A stretch of DNA of 64,000 nucleotides from positions 682,001-746,000 of the forward strand of contig NZ_JAKMUU010000001.1 in assembly GCF_027570035.1 (NCBI RefSeq), read 5' to 3'. A model generated the notes under the pieces. That model ran no database searches and was not told the origin of the DNA. It saw only the letters and a list, made by a program, of their open reading frames with translations. This DNA is from Corynebacterium curieae (lineage in GTDB: Bacteria; Actinomycetota; Actinomycetes; Mycobacteriales; Mycobacteriaceae). The position numbers and the translations under genes were made by a program. Positions 9,042 to 18,799 of this stretch are shown here, piece after piece; position 1 is the first letter of the stretch; every line of letters starts with the position of its first letter.

Positions 9042-9586
9042 AGATTAAGGTCTCCTACCCAGGTCACGTTGCCAATGTGCAAGCGGGCATTCCACAGGTT
9101 GCCAGGCGTGACATCAAAGCGGTACTGCAGGTTTACCGAGGCGCCCGCACCCAACGGGTGATCGAGCCCCGGTGGCTCCACGTCTGGGGCAGACTCCTTG
9201 TCATAGGGCAAGGAGTTGATCTTGGCCCAGCCGCCGTTGCCGTCGGCGCGCTCGAGGGTGGGATCTTCAAAGGCGTCGACCGGCAAGGGAACGTCGTTTT
9301 CATTCTTCAACAGGATGGTCACTACGGAGCCGCCGGAGTTATTATCGGAATACACTCCTTGCAGCTCCCAGCTCACGCCAAGGCCCTTATCCTCAACGGG
9401 TTCGGCCAGGTTAGAGGTGACCTCTTTATCGTCGGTGTCCTTGGCCTCGTACGGAGCCTCTTCGGAACTGGAGACGGTGATATTGTCCCCGAGCCCTGTT
9501 TCTTCCGGCTGGAGAACGCTACATCCGGTCAGGGTCACGGCGAGAACGCTGACCACGCCCGCGCCGAGTGTGTGAGAAATTTTCAC
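9038..9586 (-). CDS. Secreted lipoprotein, DUF4352-like
   Basis: It has a lipoprotein signal peptide with lipobox LTGC (Cys about residue 22), then an acidic linker. A beta-rich domain of about 120 residues carries features such as LKNENDVPLPVDAF and VNLQYRFDV, resembling the DUF4352 immunoglobulin-like extracellular fold. It is likely anchored on the outer face of the membrane. It lies upstream of idi and is translationally coupled to it, but no functional link to isoprenoids is evident. Confidence 0.7.
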   Translation of the reverse strand: MKISHTLGAGVVSVLAVTLTGCSVLQPEETGLGDNITVSSSEEAPYEAKDTDDKEVTSNLAEPVEDKGLGVSWELQGVYSDNNSGGSVVTILLKNENDVPLPVDAFEDPTLERADGNGGWAKINSLPYDKESAPDVEPPGLDHPLGAGASVNLQYRFDVTPGNLWNARLHIGNVTWVGDLNL

Positions 9587-9771
9587 CGTGGATGGATCCT
9601 TTGCACGCGAAGATTGTTGTATTTCTGCACAAGTACCTTAGCCTACTCCTTCCGGAACTTAGGCATTTACGCTCGTTAACGCCGCATGTGGCATACTGGG
9701 CAGTCGCTTAAATCTCTCCTATTTCCTAAATTCGCGCACTACCCGCCGTTTTGAATTGAGTGTGGTCTTTT

Positions 9772-11688
9772 ATGAATTCCATTTTGCGCATCACCCGCAG
9801 CGCCTCTGCCCTATGGCCCTTTTATCTAGGCGTGCTCTTGTCCGCCACGGTCACCGCGGTTCTTGCGCTGATCTCGCCCTTTTTGACGCGCCAGGCTACC
9901 GATACCATCGTGGAAGCCCTGCAGACGGATGCCCCAGTGGGCGATGCCCTGCGGACCGTGTTGTTATTGGCTTTGGCGCTCTTTTTGGCCGATGCCGCCA
10001 ATGCCCTCTTCCGCAATATCGGCGGCTACGTGGGCGACGTAATGGTCTCGCGCCTGCGCGAGATTTTGTCCACGCGCTACTTTGCCAAACTGCTCGCCCT
10101 TCCGCAAGGCTATTACGATAACCAGGTCACCGGCACGATCATCGCCCGGCTGGATCGCTCGATTGCCAATATCACGCAGTTCGTGCAGTCCTTTGCCAAT
10201 AACTTCTTCACAATGATCATCCAGACCATCGCGGTGCTGGCCATTACCGCGTGGTATTACTGGCCGCTGGCCATCTTGCTGGCGCTGCTCTTTCCCGTAT
10301 ATATGTGGCTCACGGCGCTCACCTCGAAACGCTGGCAGAAGTTTGAAGACGTCAAGAATGAGAATATCGACATCGCCAATGGCCGCTTTGCGGAGGTCAT
10401 CGGCCAAGTCAAGGTGGCCAAGTCCTTTGTGAGCGAGACCCGCGAGCTTTTCCACTTTGCCACGCGCTACCGCACCGTAGTGGATACCACCAAGCCGCAA
10501 TCGCGCTGGTGGCACATGATGGATACCTTCCGCGGCCTCGCCATGGCCATCATCTTCTTAGGCATCTACGGCGTGGTTTTCTGGCGCACGCTCGAGGGGC
10601 ACTTCTCTTTGGGCGATATGGTCATGCTGCTGCAGATGGTGGCCATGGCCAAGCAACCGGTATTCATGATGAGCTGGATTGTCGATGCCGCCCAACGCGC
10701 CATCGCCGGTTCCAAGGACTACTTCAAGGTGATGGAGGAAACGGTAGAGCCCACCGCCCCGCGCGAGCTGGTGGCTGCCACCACGGGGTCCCACACCCCA
10801 CAGCTCGATCTCACCCCGGTGAGCCCGCTGGAGCCCACGCCCGGCGCGCCGGTATTCTCCTTTGACCACGTCTCCTTTGCCTACGAAGAAGGCAAGCCCG
10901 TAGTGGAGGATATTTCCTTCGCTGCCGCTGAGGGCCACAAGGTAGCGCTCGTGGGCGAGTCCGGCGGCGGCAAGTCGACCTTGGTGAACCTGCTGTTGGG
11001 CCTGTACCACCCCTCGGCTGGACACCTTGATGTGCTGGGGCACCGGGTAGACGATCTCACCGCCTCGCGCCTGCGCGCCTCGGTGGGCGTGGTCTTCCAA
11101 GAGTCCTATCTCTTCTCCGGCACCATTCGCGAGAACATCGCTTATGGCAAGCCGGGTGCCACGGAGGAAGAAATCGTGGACGTCGCCAAGCGCGCCAATG
11201 CCCATGAGTTCATCCAGGCCTTCCCGGAGGGCTATGACACTGTCATTGGTGAACGCGGCCTCAAGCTTTCCGGCGGGCAAAAGCAGCGCGTCTCCGTCGC
11301 GCGCGCCATGCTCAAAGACGCCCCCATCTTGGTGCTGGATGAGGCCACCTCGGCGCTAGATACCAAGTCCGAACGCGCCGTGCAGGCCGGCCTAGATGAG
11401 CTGATGAAGGACCGCACCACGCTGATTATTGCCCACCGCCTGTCCACTATTGCGGACGTGGATACCATCATCACCTTGGATCGCGGGCGCATCGATGAAA
11501 TGGGATCGCCGGCCGAGCTAGCCCAATCCGGCGGTATTTATGCCGAGCTGCTCAAACTCACCCAATCCACCTCGGCTGCGGACCGCCGCCGTTTGAAGAA
11601 ATATGGCTTTGTCTCCGGCCCTGCTTCCGAAGCCGAGGATGCAGAAGAGGCAGACGGCTCCGCGTCCGCAACGGCCCAGGGAGAATAG
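9772..11688 (+). CDS. ABC exporter, fused permease-ATPase
   Basis: This is a half-transporter of the MDR/lipid exporter type, about 638 aa, expected to dimerise. The N-terminal half holds six hydrophobic segments. The C-terminal half is the nucleotide-binding domain: Walker A GESGGGKST, Q-loop VVFQESYLFSGT, signature LSGGQKQRVSVARAM, Walker B ILVLDEATSALD and H-loop IIAHRLST. The tail is acidic and Ala/Glu rich. I take the ATG at 9772; an in-frame GTG at 9760 is possible. It stands alone, and the exported substrate is unknown. Confidence 0.88.
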   Translation: MNSILRITRSASALWPFYLGVLLSATVTAVLALISPFLTRQATDTIVEALQTDAPVGDALRTVLLLALALFLADAANALFRNIGGYVGDVMVSRLREILSTRYFAKLLALPQGYYDNQVTGTIIARLDRSIANITQFVQSFANNFFTMIIQTIAVLAITAWYYWPLAILLALLFPVYMWLTALTSKRWQKFEDVKNENIDIANGRFAEVIGQVKVAKSFVSETRELFHFATRYRTVVDTTKPQSRWWHMMDTFRGLAMAIIFLGIYGVVFWRTLEGHFSLGDMVMLLQMVAMAKQPVFMMSWIVDAAQRAIAGSKDYFKVMEETVEPTAPRELVAATTGSHTPQLDLTPVSPLEPTPGAPVFSFDHVSFAYEEGKPVVEDISFAAAEGHKVALVGESGGGKSTLVNLLLGLYHPSAGHLDVLGHRVDDLTASRLRASVGVVFQESYLFSGTIRENIAYGKPGATEEEIVDVAKRANAHEFIQAFPEGYDTVIGERGLKLSGGQKQRVSVARAMLKDAPILVLDEATSALDTKSERAVQAGLDELMKDRTTLIIAHRLSTIADVDTIITLDRGRIDEMGSPAELAQSGGIYAELLKLTQSTSAADRRRLKKYGFVSGPASEAEDAEEADGSASATAQGE

Positions 11689-11752
11689 CCAGATGAATAA
11701 AAGCGCATAAAAGCGCTGGGGTGGCCGCGGGCTTCGCGTTATGGTTGTGCCC

Positions 11753-12883
11753 ATGGAGTTTCCTAGCCTAGAAGAGTTGCAAGCCCGCAGAACCCGCAAG
11801 TGGACCGTCTTCGAAGAAGACGTGTTGCCACTGTGGATTGCGGAGTCCGATTTCCCCACTGCGCCCGCCATTAAGAAGGCGCTGGAGGATATGGTGGACA
11901 AGGAAACCTTCGGCTATACCCCAGCGCCCAAGGCCTCGGGGCTGCGGGAGGCAGTGGCCGATTTTTATGACAAGCGCTACGGCTGGCGCCCCAACTCGGA
12001 CCATATTTTCTGGATCGGCGATGTAGTGCGCGGCCTACTGCTCGGAGTGGAGTACTTCACCCGCGAGGACTCCCCCGTCATCGTGCCAGTGCCTTCCTAC
12101 CCACCGCTGCTGGAGCTGCCGCGTACCGCAGGGCGCGAGAAGATCGAAACTAGCCTAGAGCTCGACGATATTGAGCGCGCCTTCAAGGAAGGCGCTGGCT
12201 CCATCCTGCTAGCCAACCCCTATAACCCACTCGGCCGCGTCTTGGATGAGGAGTTCCTCACCGGCCTGGTTGAACTGGCGGAGAAGTATGACGCGCGCAT
12301 CTTGGCCGATGAAATCCATGCCCCGTTGGTCTATGAGGGGCGGCATATTCCGGTGGCGTCGCTTAGCGCGGCGGCCGCGGAGCGCACCATTACGGTCACC
12401 GCTACCTCTAAGGCGTTTAATACTGCCGGCCTGAAATGCGCGCAGATGATCTTTTCCAATTCGGCCGATGCCCAGAAGTGGAATGGCCTGACCGGCGTGG
12501 CCAAGGACGGCACGGGCACCTTGGGCGTATTGGCTGCAGAGACCGCCTACCGCGAGTGTGGCAGCTTCCTCGATGAAGAGGTGGCCTACCTGCGCGAGAC
12601 CCGCGATTGGTTGGTGGAAGAACTGCCAAAGCGCATTCCTGGGCTGAAGACCAGCAAGCCGGACGCCACGTACCTGTTGTGGTTGGACTTTGCCGATACC
12701 ACCATTGGCGGCAACCCGCAACCGGCAAAGTGGCTGCGGGAAAACGCGAAGGTCGCGCTCAATGAGGGCGATACCTTTGGCACCGGTGGCCCAGGTCATG
12801 CGCGGTTAAACTTCTCCACTTCGCGCGAGATCTTGGAAGAGGCGCTTGACCGCATGGAGCGCGCCTTCGCCGCGCTCGACTAA
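11753..12883 (+). CDS. aecD: Cystathionine beta-lyase / C-S lyase (MalY-PatB type)
   Basis: This PLP-dependent fold-type I lyase cleaves carbon-sulfur bonds of cystathionine and cysteine conjugates, giving pyruvate, ammonia and a thiol. In corynebacteria AecD also releases sulfur volatiles. Motifs are the substrate-loop PLWIAESDF, the NPYNPLG turn, DEIHAPL, and TATSKAFNTAGLKC with the PLP lysine. I chose ATG 11753 because MEFPSLEELQARR matches the start of C. glutamicum AecD; ATG 11741 is in frame four codons earlier. It is followed by brnQ and a flavin monooxygenase gene in the order known from C. glutamicum. Confidence 0.88.
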   Translation: MEFPSLEELQARRTRKWTVFEEDVLPLWIAESDFPTAPAIKKALEDMVDKETFGYTPAPKASGLREAVADFYDKRYGWRPNSDHIFWIGDVVRGLLLGVEYFTREDSPVIVPVPSYPPLLELPRTAGREKIETSLELDDIERAFKEGAGSILLANPYNPLGRVLDEEFLTGLVELAEKYDARILADEIHAPLVYEGRHIPVASLSAAAAERTITVTATSKAFNTAGLKCAQMIFSNSADAQKWNGLTGVAKDGTGTLGVLAAETAYRECGSFLDEEVAYLRETRDWLVEELPKRIPGLKTSKPDATYLLWLDFADTTIGGNPQPAKWLRENAKVALNEGDTFGTGGPGHARLNFSTSREILEEALDRMERAFAALD

Positions 12884-13084
12884 GCCAAACCGGCAGGGGG
12901 ACGGCATGTATCCTGCGTCACCCCACGCTTTGATTTCTCACCATGTGGGCGGTAATGTCTCATTACACGAACAGGCGTGACCCGCCACCTCGGACCGCGA
13001 GGATGCACCCGCCCCGCCACCATCCCTCGGCGGAATGGGAGCCCCATCGCATACTAGCTGTACATGGAAAATTAAGGAGCCACA

Positions 13085-14485
13085 ATGGCTACCCCAGTTG
13101 CGTCAAGCACCTCTAAGCCCGGCGCCACCATCGTGATCGCGTCGCTGATGCTATTTTCGATGTTCTTCGGCGCCGGCAACCTCATCTTCCCGCCCATGGT
13201 GGGCGTATCGGCCGGCACCAATTTTTGGCCCGCCGTCCTCGGCTTCCTCGCCGCCGGCGTGCTCCTTCCGGTCCTAGCCATTGTTGCCGTCGCCATTTCT
13301 GGCCGCTCCGTGCGCGATCTAAGTTCCAACGGCGGCGCATACTTCGGCTTGGTCTTTTCCGTGATGGCCTACCTGGCCATTGGCGCTTTCTACGCCCTGC
13401 CGCGCACCGGCGCCGTTTCCATGGAAACCGCCATCACCCCGCTGCTGGGCTGGGAAGGCACCATGGCCAACGGCATCTTTAATATCGTCTTCTTCCTTAT
13501 CGCGCTGTTTTTGGCGTGGCGCCCCAACACCATCATCGATACCCTGGGTAAATTCCTCACCCCAGCGCTGGTAGGCCTGCTGATTATCCTTATCGCCTTG
13601 GCCTCCATCAGCAATGGGCGCGATCCTCAGGTCCCCACCGAGGATTATGCTTCCTCCCCCATGGTCACCGGCCTCTTCGAGGGCTATAACACGATGGACG
13701 CGATTGCGGGCCTGGCCTTTTCTATCGTGATTGTCGGCTCTTTGCGTTCCAAGGGCTTTAAAACCAAAAAGTCCTTGGTGAACGGCACCATCACCGCCGC
13801 GCTCGTTGCCGGTGCCCTGCTAGCCGCCATCTACCTGGGCCTGGCTTGGGTAGGCCAAACTATCCCTAATGGCCAGTCCTATGAGTCGGGAGCGCCCCTG
13901 CTTGCCGACGCCGCAAATCTCACCATGGGCACCGTCGGCCAGGCCGTCTTTTCTGCCATCGTCATCCTGGCGTGCATGACCACCGCGGTGGGACTTATCA
14001 CCTCCACCTCGGCCTTCTTCGAAATGCTGATGCCCAAGGTGAAGTACCACGTCTGGGCCTGCCTATTTACCGCACTGTCCATCCTCTTTGCATTCCAAGG
14101 CTTGGATACAGTGCTCTCCATTGCGGTTCCGTTCATTACCTTCCTGTACCCGCCGGCCATCTCCCTGATCGCCCTCACGCTGATCCAGCCGGTGGTTAAG
14201 AAATCCGTGATCTTCTACTGGACCTACCGCTTGGCACTGTGGATTTCTGTGCTGTGGTCGGCGCTATCTGTCATCGCCGCCCAAGGCTGGGGTACCGAGG
14301 CCCTCGATCCCCTCTTGAGCTTGGCGCCCGGCCAATCCGTGGACCTGGGCTGGATCGTTCCTACCGCCATCGCCGCGGTCATCGGCCTAGTCATCGATAT
14401 CGCCACCAAGGCCGGCGAGAAGCACGCCGCTGCCAACCCGCCTGCGGAAGAATCCGCCGAAGCCGACGCCCTAACCGAGGCCTAG
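13085..14485 (+). CDS. brnQ: Branched-chain amino acid:cation symporter
   Basis: This LIVCS-family permease imports Ile, Leu and Val with Na+ or H+. It is 466 aa with about 12 hydrophobic segments. The family hallmark near the N-terminus is SMFFGAGNLIFPP. The start is clear: ATG preceded by AAGGAG. About 200 bp separate it from aecD, so it may have its own promoter, but the gene order aecD-brnQ is the one described in C. glutamicum. The tail is rich in Ala and Glu and presumably cytoplasmic. Confidence 0.92.
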   Translation: MATPVASSTSKPGATIVIASLMLFSMFFGAGNLIFPPMVGVSAGTNFWPAVLGFLAAGVLLPVLAIVAVAISGRSVRDLSSNGGAYFGLVFSVMAYLAIGAFYALPRTGAVSMETAITPLLGWEGTMANGIFNIVFFLIALFLAWRPNTIIDTLGKFLTPALVGLLIILIALASISNGRDPQVPTEDYASSPMVTGLFEGYNTMDAIAGLAFSIVIVGSLRSKGFKTKKSLVNGTITAALVAGALLAAIYLGLAWVGQTIPNGQSYESGAPLLADAANLTMGTVGQAVFSAIVILACMTTAVGLITSTSAFFEMLMPKVKYHVWACLFTALSILFAFQGLDTVLSIAVPFITFLYPPAISLIALTLIQPVVKKSVIFYWTYRLALWISVLWSALSVIAAQGWGTEALDPLLSLAPGQSVDLGWIVPTAIAAVIGLVIDIATKAGEKHAAANPPAEESAEADALTEA

Positions 14486-14673
14486 GCCTACTTTCCGCCT
14501 GCGCATCCCCCCTCCTTCTCCCCCGCTGCACTAAGGCGCCGAGACGGAGGGGATTTTTGTGCCGTCCCCTCTCTTGAGCCGCTGCCCTTTCCGCCCTGCT
14601 CGGAATAGCGTGGAAACGCGTAGCGTTGAAATGAAAGAACTTAAAGAGCATCAAACGAAGGAAGGCCCTCCCC

Positions 14674-15693
14674 GTGACCGAACGCGCGCATCTTTCCGTC
14701 TTGGACTTCTGCACCATCTATGAGGGCGAGACCCCGGCCCAGTCCATTGCCCGCTCCGTGCAATTGGCCCAGGAGGCAGAAAAGCTGGGATATTCCCGCA
14801 TGTGGTACACCGAGCACCACAATATGAAGTCCATTATGTCCTCATCCCCGGCCGTGCTCATCGCCCATATCGGCGCGAAGACGGAACGCATCCGTTTAGG
14901 CTCTGGTGGCGTGATGCTGCCAAATCACTCCCCGTATGTCATCGCCGAACAATTCGGCACCTTGGAAGAGATGTACCTCGATCGCATCGATCTGGGCGTG
15001 GGCCGCGCACCCGGCACGGATATGAATACCCTGGGCCGCGCTCTGCGCCGCGATGCCCACTCCGCTGAGCGCTTCCCTGAAGACGTCAAGGAACTTAACT
15101 CCTACCTCGAAGGCAAGTCTTATATTCCGGGGGTTAGCGCCATTCCTGGTGCCAATACCAATGTGCCAATCTATATCTTGGGCTCGTCCATGTTTGGTGC
15201 TTCGCTAGCCGCAAAGCTCGGTCTGCCGTATGCCTTTGCTTCCCACTTCGCGCCGCAGCATCTGGAGCAGGCTACCACGTACTACCGCGAGCACTTCCAG
15301 CCTTCTGAGCGCTTTAGCAAGCCCTATGTCATCGCCGGTGTCAACGTCACCGCCGCCGAAACCACCCAGGAGGCACAGGAAGAATACGAGCGGGTGTGCT
15401 TCAACCGCGTCAAGGCTTTTGCCGGCCGCGGCAAGCACCTCACCGATGAGCAAGTCGAGCAAATCATCGGTTCGTACCAAGGCCAGCAGATCCTCGATAT
15501 GTTGAAGTACTCTGCGGTCGGCACCGCCGATGAGGTGGCAGATTACCTCGATACTTTCCAAAAGCATGCCCAAGCCGATGAGCTCATGGTCTCACTGCAA
15601 TCCAACTCGCATGAGGAAGTAATCAAGAATATGCAGCTACTGGCACAAGGCTGGCAGCTCGATCCCGCACGCGTGGCTGGTACCCCGAGCTAA
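14674..15693 (+). CDS. LLM-class flavin-dependent oxidoreductase (luciferase-like)
   Basis: This bacterial luciferase-like monooxygenase subfamily uses reduced flavin from a partner reductase. At 339 aa it is a TIM barrel of family length. Recognisable are RMWYTEHHN, the region RLGSGGVMLPNHSPYVIAEQ and the DLGVGRAPGTD loop. The start is GTG 14674 behind GAAGGA. It is the third gene of the aecD-brnQ block. Its end overlaps the convergent neighbour by 4 bp. The substrate is unknown; a role in sulfur or aldehyde metabolism is only a guess from context. Confidence 0.85.
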   Translation: MTERAHLSVLDFCTIYEGETPAQSIARSVQLAQEAEKLGYSRMWYTEHHNMKSIMSSSPAVLIAHIGAKTERIRLGSGGVMLPNHSPYVIAEQFGTLEEMYLDRIDLGVGRAPGTDMNTLGRALRRDAHSAERFPEDVKELNSYLEGKSYIPGVSAIPGANTNVPIYILGSSMFGASLAAKLGLPYAFASHFAPQHLEQATTYYREHFQPSERFSKPYVIAGVNVTAAETTQEAQEEYERVCFNRVKAFAGRGKHLTDEQVEQIIGSYQGQQILDMLKYSAVGTADEVADYLDTFQKHAQADELMVSLQSNSHEEVIKNMQLLAQGWQLDPARVAGTPS

Positions 15694-16226
15694 TCCTCGG
15701 CACGCACTCGTCCAAGGCGGTCCATGGGTACCTCGGGAAACCTTTCGCGCAGCGCCTCTTCCAGCTCCTGCGGGCTCAGATGTGCCCGCTCAGGCAGCCG
15801 CGCCGAATATTTTTCGGCTTCGGCCAAGGTAGAAACGCGCGCCCCGCGCGGGAGCAGCGCGATGAAATCCTGGTCCGGTTCTAGCGAATAGAACTGCACA
15901 CGCTCTAGCTCAGCGGCAGGAAACCTAATCCGCTGGCGGGGCAGGTAAATCTCGCTGCTAATCCGCAGCGTCGGGCGAGCTCGACGCCGCGCTGAAAGCA
16001 CCAGCGCTAGCATTGCACACAGCGCCCCGCCGAGGGGCATGAGCGCGGCAACGAGGAATACGATATGCAGGCGGCTGCCGGCTGGTTCCTGCAGTGCCGA
16101 ATAAATAAGCACCCCGCCTATGACAAGCAGCGCGACGGCGATAATAGCGGCCACCACTACCGCCTTGCCTAGGCGCGCGGTTCCACCGGCCTCGCGTAGT
16201 TCAATAATCTCGCTGCTATCGTCCAC
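15690..16226 (-). CDS. Membrane protein with two TM helices, 178 aa
   Basis: Two hydrophobic helices lie in the N-terminal half (about residues 22-45 and 55-80). A basic stretch and a cytoplasmic domain of about 95 residues follow. Layout and length resemble small actinobacterial membrane proteins of unknown function. It is convergent with the monooxygenase gene and shares 4 bp with it. No catalytic motif was seen. Confidence 0.6.
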   Translation of the reverse strand: MDDSSEIIELREAGGTARLGKAVVVAAIIAVALLVIGGVLIYSALQEPAGSRLHIVFLVAALMPLGGALCAMLALVLSARRRARPTLRISSEIYLPRQRIRFPAAELERVQFYSLEPDQDFIALLPRGARVSTLAEAEKYSARLPERAHLSPQELEEALRERFPEVPMDRLGRVRAED

Positions 16227-16317
16227 GGAAACTTAGCCTAGCGTGCCATCACCGCGACACCGCGGTGGTAAGCCGGCGCGTGTAGGAGAACATTTCCTCT
16301 TCCCGTGCCGTCAAGCC

Positions 16318-16341
16318 ATGCAAAATGCAGCGGTTTTGCAT
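16318..16341. promoter_or_regulatory. 8-bp inverted repeat upstream of the GntR gene
   Basis: ATGCAAAA and TTTTGCAT are separated by 8 bases, about 85 bp upstream of the regulator start. A TAGCAT/TAATGT-like -10 region lies just downstream (about 16366-16375). This could be an operator for GntR autoregulation. It is also close to the divergent membrane-protein gene at 15690-16226. Confidence 0.35.
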
Positions 16342-16423
16342 TAGCGCAGCCCGGAAAAATGGAATAGCATTAATGTGTTTCGCTCCGCCGCGAAAAGCAT
16401 CGGAGAATAAGGATAAAGATTAA

Positions 16424-17188
16424 ATGAGCCCACGCGATAAACAGCAGCATAAGAAAATCGCTGATCACCTGCGGGAACAGATCAGCTCCGGCGTGCTGCA
16501 GCCAGGAGATTTCTTGCCCAGCGAGGCCGATTTATGCGAGAAATTCTCCTCCTCCCGCGGCCCGGTGCGCCAAGCGGTTGCGGCTCTTCGCGCCAAAGGG
16601 CTTGTTTCCTCCGGCCGCGGGCGGCGCTCGACTGTTCTAGCCTCCACACAGGCGGAGCATTTTGAATCCATTTACTCAATTACCAGTTGGTTGAGCGAAT
16701 ATGACGTCGATCCGCAGCAGCACACCCTGTGGCTGGCGCGCCGCCGTGCGCCCCGGGAAATCACCCGCTTTTTGCGCGTAGACCCAGAACAAAACGTGGT
16801 CTTTGTCCACCGAGTGCGCTATACCGAGGACGAGCCTATCGCCGTAGAGCGCATGTATTTTCCCATGGTGGTGGGCAAGCACATCTTGGACTTCGATGCC
16901 GATGCGGGCTCCATCCATACGCGTCTGCGTGAATGCGGCGTGGACTTTGATAATGTGCGCCGCGAGCTCACGCTGGAGGAAGCCAGCGCCGAGGATGCCG
17001 AGGCTCTCGGCGTGGCCCCAGGCACCCCGCTGTGGCGCCTGCAGATGGAGATTTCCAATCACTCCGGCGAACCGGTGGAGTTGGCGGTTTATCTGTACCG
17101 CGCGGACCGCATGAAGCTAGCGATGAATAGCGTGCGCGGGGGCGTCTCACCCCTAGAAGTTATCCCCACGCCGGGAAATCTTGCATAA
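16424..17188 (+). CDS. GntR/HutC-family transcriptional regulator
   Basis: At 254 aa it has a winged-helix N-terminus (about residues 10-75, including LPSEADLCEKFSSSRGPVRQ) and a C-terminal UTRA ligand-binding domain (about 95-245, with FVHRVRYTEDEPIAVERMY). Members of this subfamily bind a small effector and usually control the adjacent transport or catabolic genes. It precedes the binding-protein gene of the importer at 17228-22036 by 39 bp on the same strand, so control of that importer is a reasonable inference. The effector is unknown. Confidence 0.88.
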   Translation: MSPRDKQQHKKIADHLREQISSGVLQPGDFLPSEADLCEKFSSSRGPVRQAVAALRAKGLVSSGRGRRSTVLASTQAEHFESIYSITSWLSEYDVDPQQHTLWLARRRAPREITRFLRVDPEQNVVFVHRVRYTEDEPIAVERMYFPMVVGKHILDFDADAGSIHTRLRECGVDFDNVRRELTLEEASAEDAEALGVAPGTPLWRLQMEISNHSGEPVELAVYLYRADRMKLAMNSVRGGVSPLEVIPTPGNLA

Positions 17189-17227
17189 TTTTCACGGCAG
17201 GTTTAACTACCGGCTACCCTGCTTTCT

Positions 17228-18799
17228 ATGAGAAGATTTCGCGCCGCTAAGGCGCTTGGCAGCCTCGCCATGGTGGCCGCGGTAGGAGCCGTCTCGGCGT
17301 GCTCTGCGGGTCATACCGCGGTGGTTGATACCTCCCAGGCAGATAGTAATTCTGCCCCTTCTTCCCTTACCGTGGCGTCCACCTCGGCTGCCACTTCGCT
17401 AGATTTCACCACTACCGGCGGCGCTGCCATCCCCGCCGTCCTCATGGACAATGTCTACGAGACTCTCGTGCGCATTGATAAGGACGGCTCTATCACCCCA
17501 GGCCTAGCCACCTCATGGGATATCAGCCCAGACGCCCGCACCTATACCTTCCACCTGCGCAAGGGCGTCACCTTTTCCAATGGCGCTGCCTTCACCGCCG
17601 AGACCGCTGCTTTTTCCATCGACTACGTGCGCGAGAAGTGGACCAACGGCATTTCCGCAGCCATGGATCCGGTGGAAAAGGCCACCGCAATCGATGACCA
17701 CACCTTAAAGGTGCGCCTCAAGCAGCCATCGAATGGCTGGCTATGGTCCATGGGAACGGCCACCGGCGCGATGATGACGCCGAGTGGCATGGATAACCTG
17801 GCCGCCCAACCGGTGGGCACTGGCCCCTTTGAGGTCGCCAAATTCGCGCCTTCTGAGTTCGTAGCGCTGCACGTTCGGGACGGATACTGGGGAAAGCCCG
17901 CCGCACAGGATGTCACCGTGCGCTATTTCCCGGACACCATCTCTTCGGTCAATGCGCTACAGGCCGGTGGCGTGGACGTGGTTTGGGGAGTGCAGAACCC
18001 GGAGCTGCTCGATGATATTAAGGAGGGCATTTCCACCGAGGTAGGCACCACCAACGGGGAGGTGCTGTTGTCGATGAATAATGCCCGCGCTCCCTTTGAT
18101 GATCCGCGCGTGCGCCAGGCCGTGGCCTATGCCGTGGACCGCAAGGCGGCCAATGACATTTTGTGGAATGGGATGGCGAAGGACACCGGCGGTGCACCCA
18201 TCCCGCCCACGGATCCGTGGTTTCAAGGCAAGCGCTACTACGACTACGATCCTGAAAAGGCACGCCAGCTGCTCACGGAGGCAGGAGCGGAAGGCGCAGA
18301 AATTACGCTGACTACGCCGACGCTGCCCTATGCGCAGACCGTCGCCGAGTTGCTGTACTCGCAGCTTTCTGAGGTCGGTTTTAAGGTAAACCTGGAATCT
18401 GCTGAATTCCCGGCCGTGTGGTTGGGCCAGGTCATGGGCGCGAAAGACTATCAGATGTCGCTCATCTCCCACGTGGAGCCGCGCGATGTGCCAACCCTTT
18501 TTGGTGATCCGGACTACTACCTCAACTACGATTCCCCGCGCACCCGCGAGCTTTTGGCCCAAGCCGATTCCGCGCCGGAGCAGGACTACCCCAAGCTCAT
18601 GGCGCAGGCCGTGGACCAGATCATGGCGGATGCCGGCGCGCTGACGCTGATGAATATGCCCAATATCGTGCTCACCCGTTCCGGCGTGCGCGGGCTACAC
18701 CCAGATCAGGTCACCGATGCGCTGATTTTGCGCGACCTCGCCTCTGCCGACGCCGACTCAAACGCCACCAATAAAAACACCGAAGAGGAGGCCCGATGA
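17228..18799 (+). CDS. ABC importer substrate-binding lipoprotein (SBP family 5)
   Basis: This is an extracytoplasmic receptor of the dipeptide/nickel type (DppA, NikA, OppA). It is 523 aa with a lipoprotein signal ending VGAVSACSAG (lipidated Cys about residue 25). The SBP_bac_5 core shows NVYETLVRIDKDG, TYTFHLRKGVTFSNG and FDDPRVRQAVAYAVDR. Its stop overlaps the next gene by 4 bp. With the two permeases and the double ATPase it forms a complete importer. The ligand could be a peptide or a metal chelate; the sequence does not decide. Confidence 0.88.
   Translation: MRRFRAAKALGSLAMVAAVGAVSACSAGHTAVVDTSQADSNSAPSSLTVASTSAATSLDFTTTGGAAIPAVLMDNVYETLVRIDKDGSITPGLATSWDISPDARTYTFHLRKGVTFSNGAAFTAETAAFSIDYVREKWTNGISAAMDPVEKATAIDDHTLKVRLKQPSNGWLWSMGTATGAMMTPSGMDNLAAQPVGTGPFEVAKFAPSEFVALHVRDGYWGKPAAQDVTVRYFPDTISSVNALQAGGVDVVWGVQNPELLDDIKEGISTEVGTTNGEVLLSMNNARAPFDDPRVRQAVAYAVDRKAANDILWNGMAKDTGGAPIPPTDPWFQGKRYYDYDPEKARQLLTEAGAEGAEITLTTPTLPYAQTVAELLYSQLSEVGFKVNLESAEFPAVWLGQVMGAKDYQMSLISHVEPRDVPTLFGDPDYYLNYDSPRTRELLAQADSAPEQDYPKLMAQAVDQIMADAGALTLMNMPNIVLTRSGVRGLHPDQVTDALILRDLASADADSNATNKNTEEEAR

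Noticed and set aside
12884..13084. Possible terminator or attenuator between aecD and brnQ
   Set aside because: No convincing stem with T-tract; in C. glutamicum the two genes are transcribed together.
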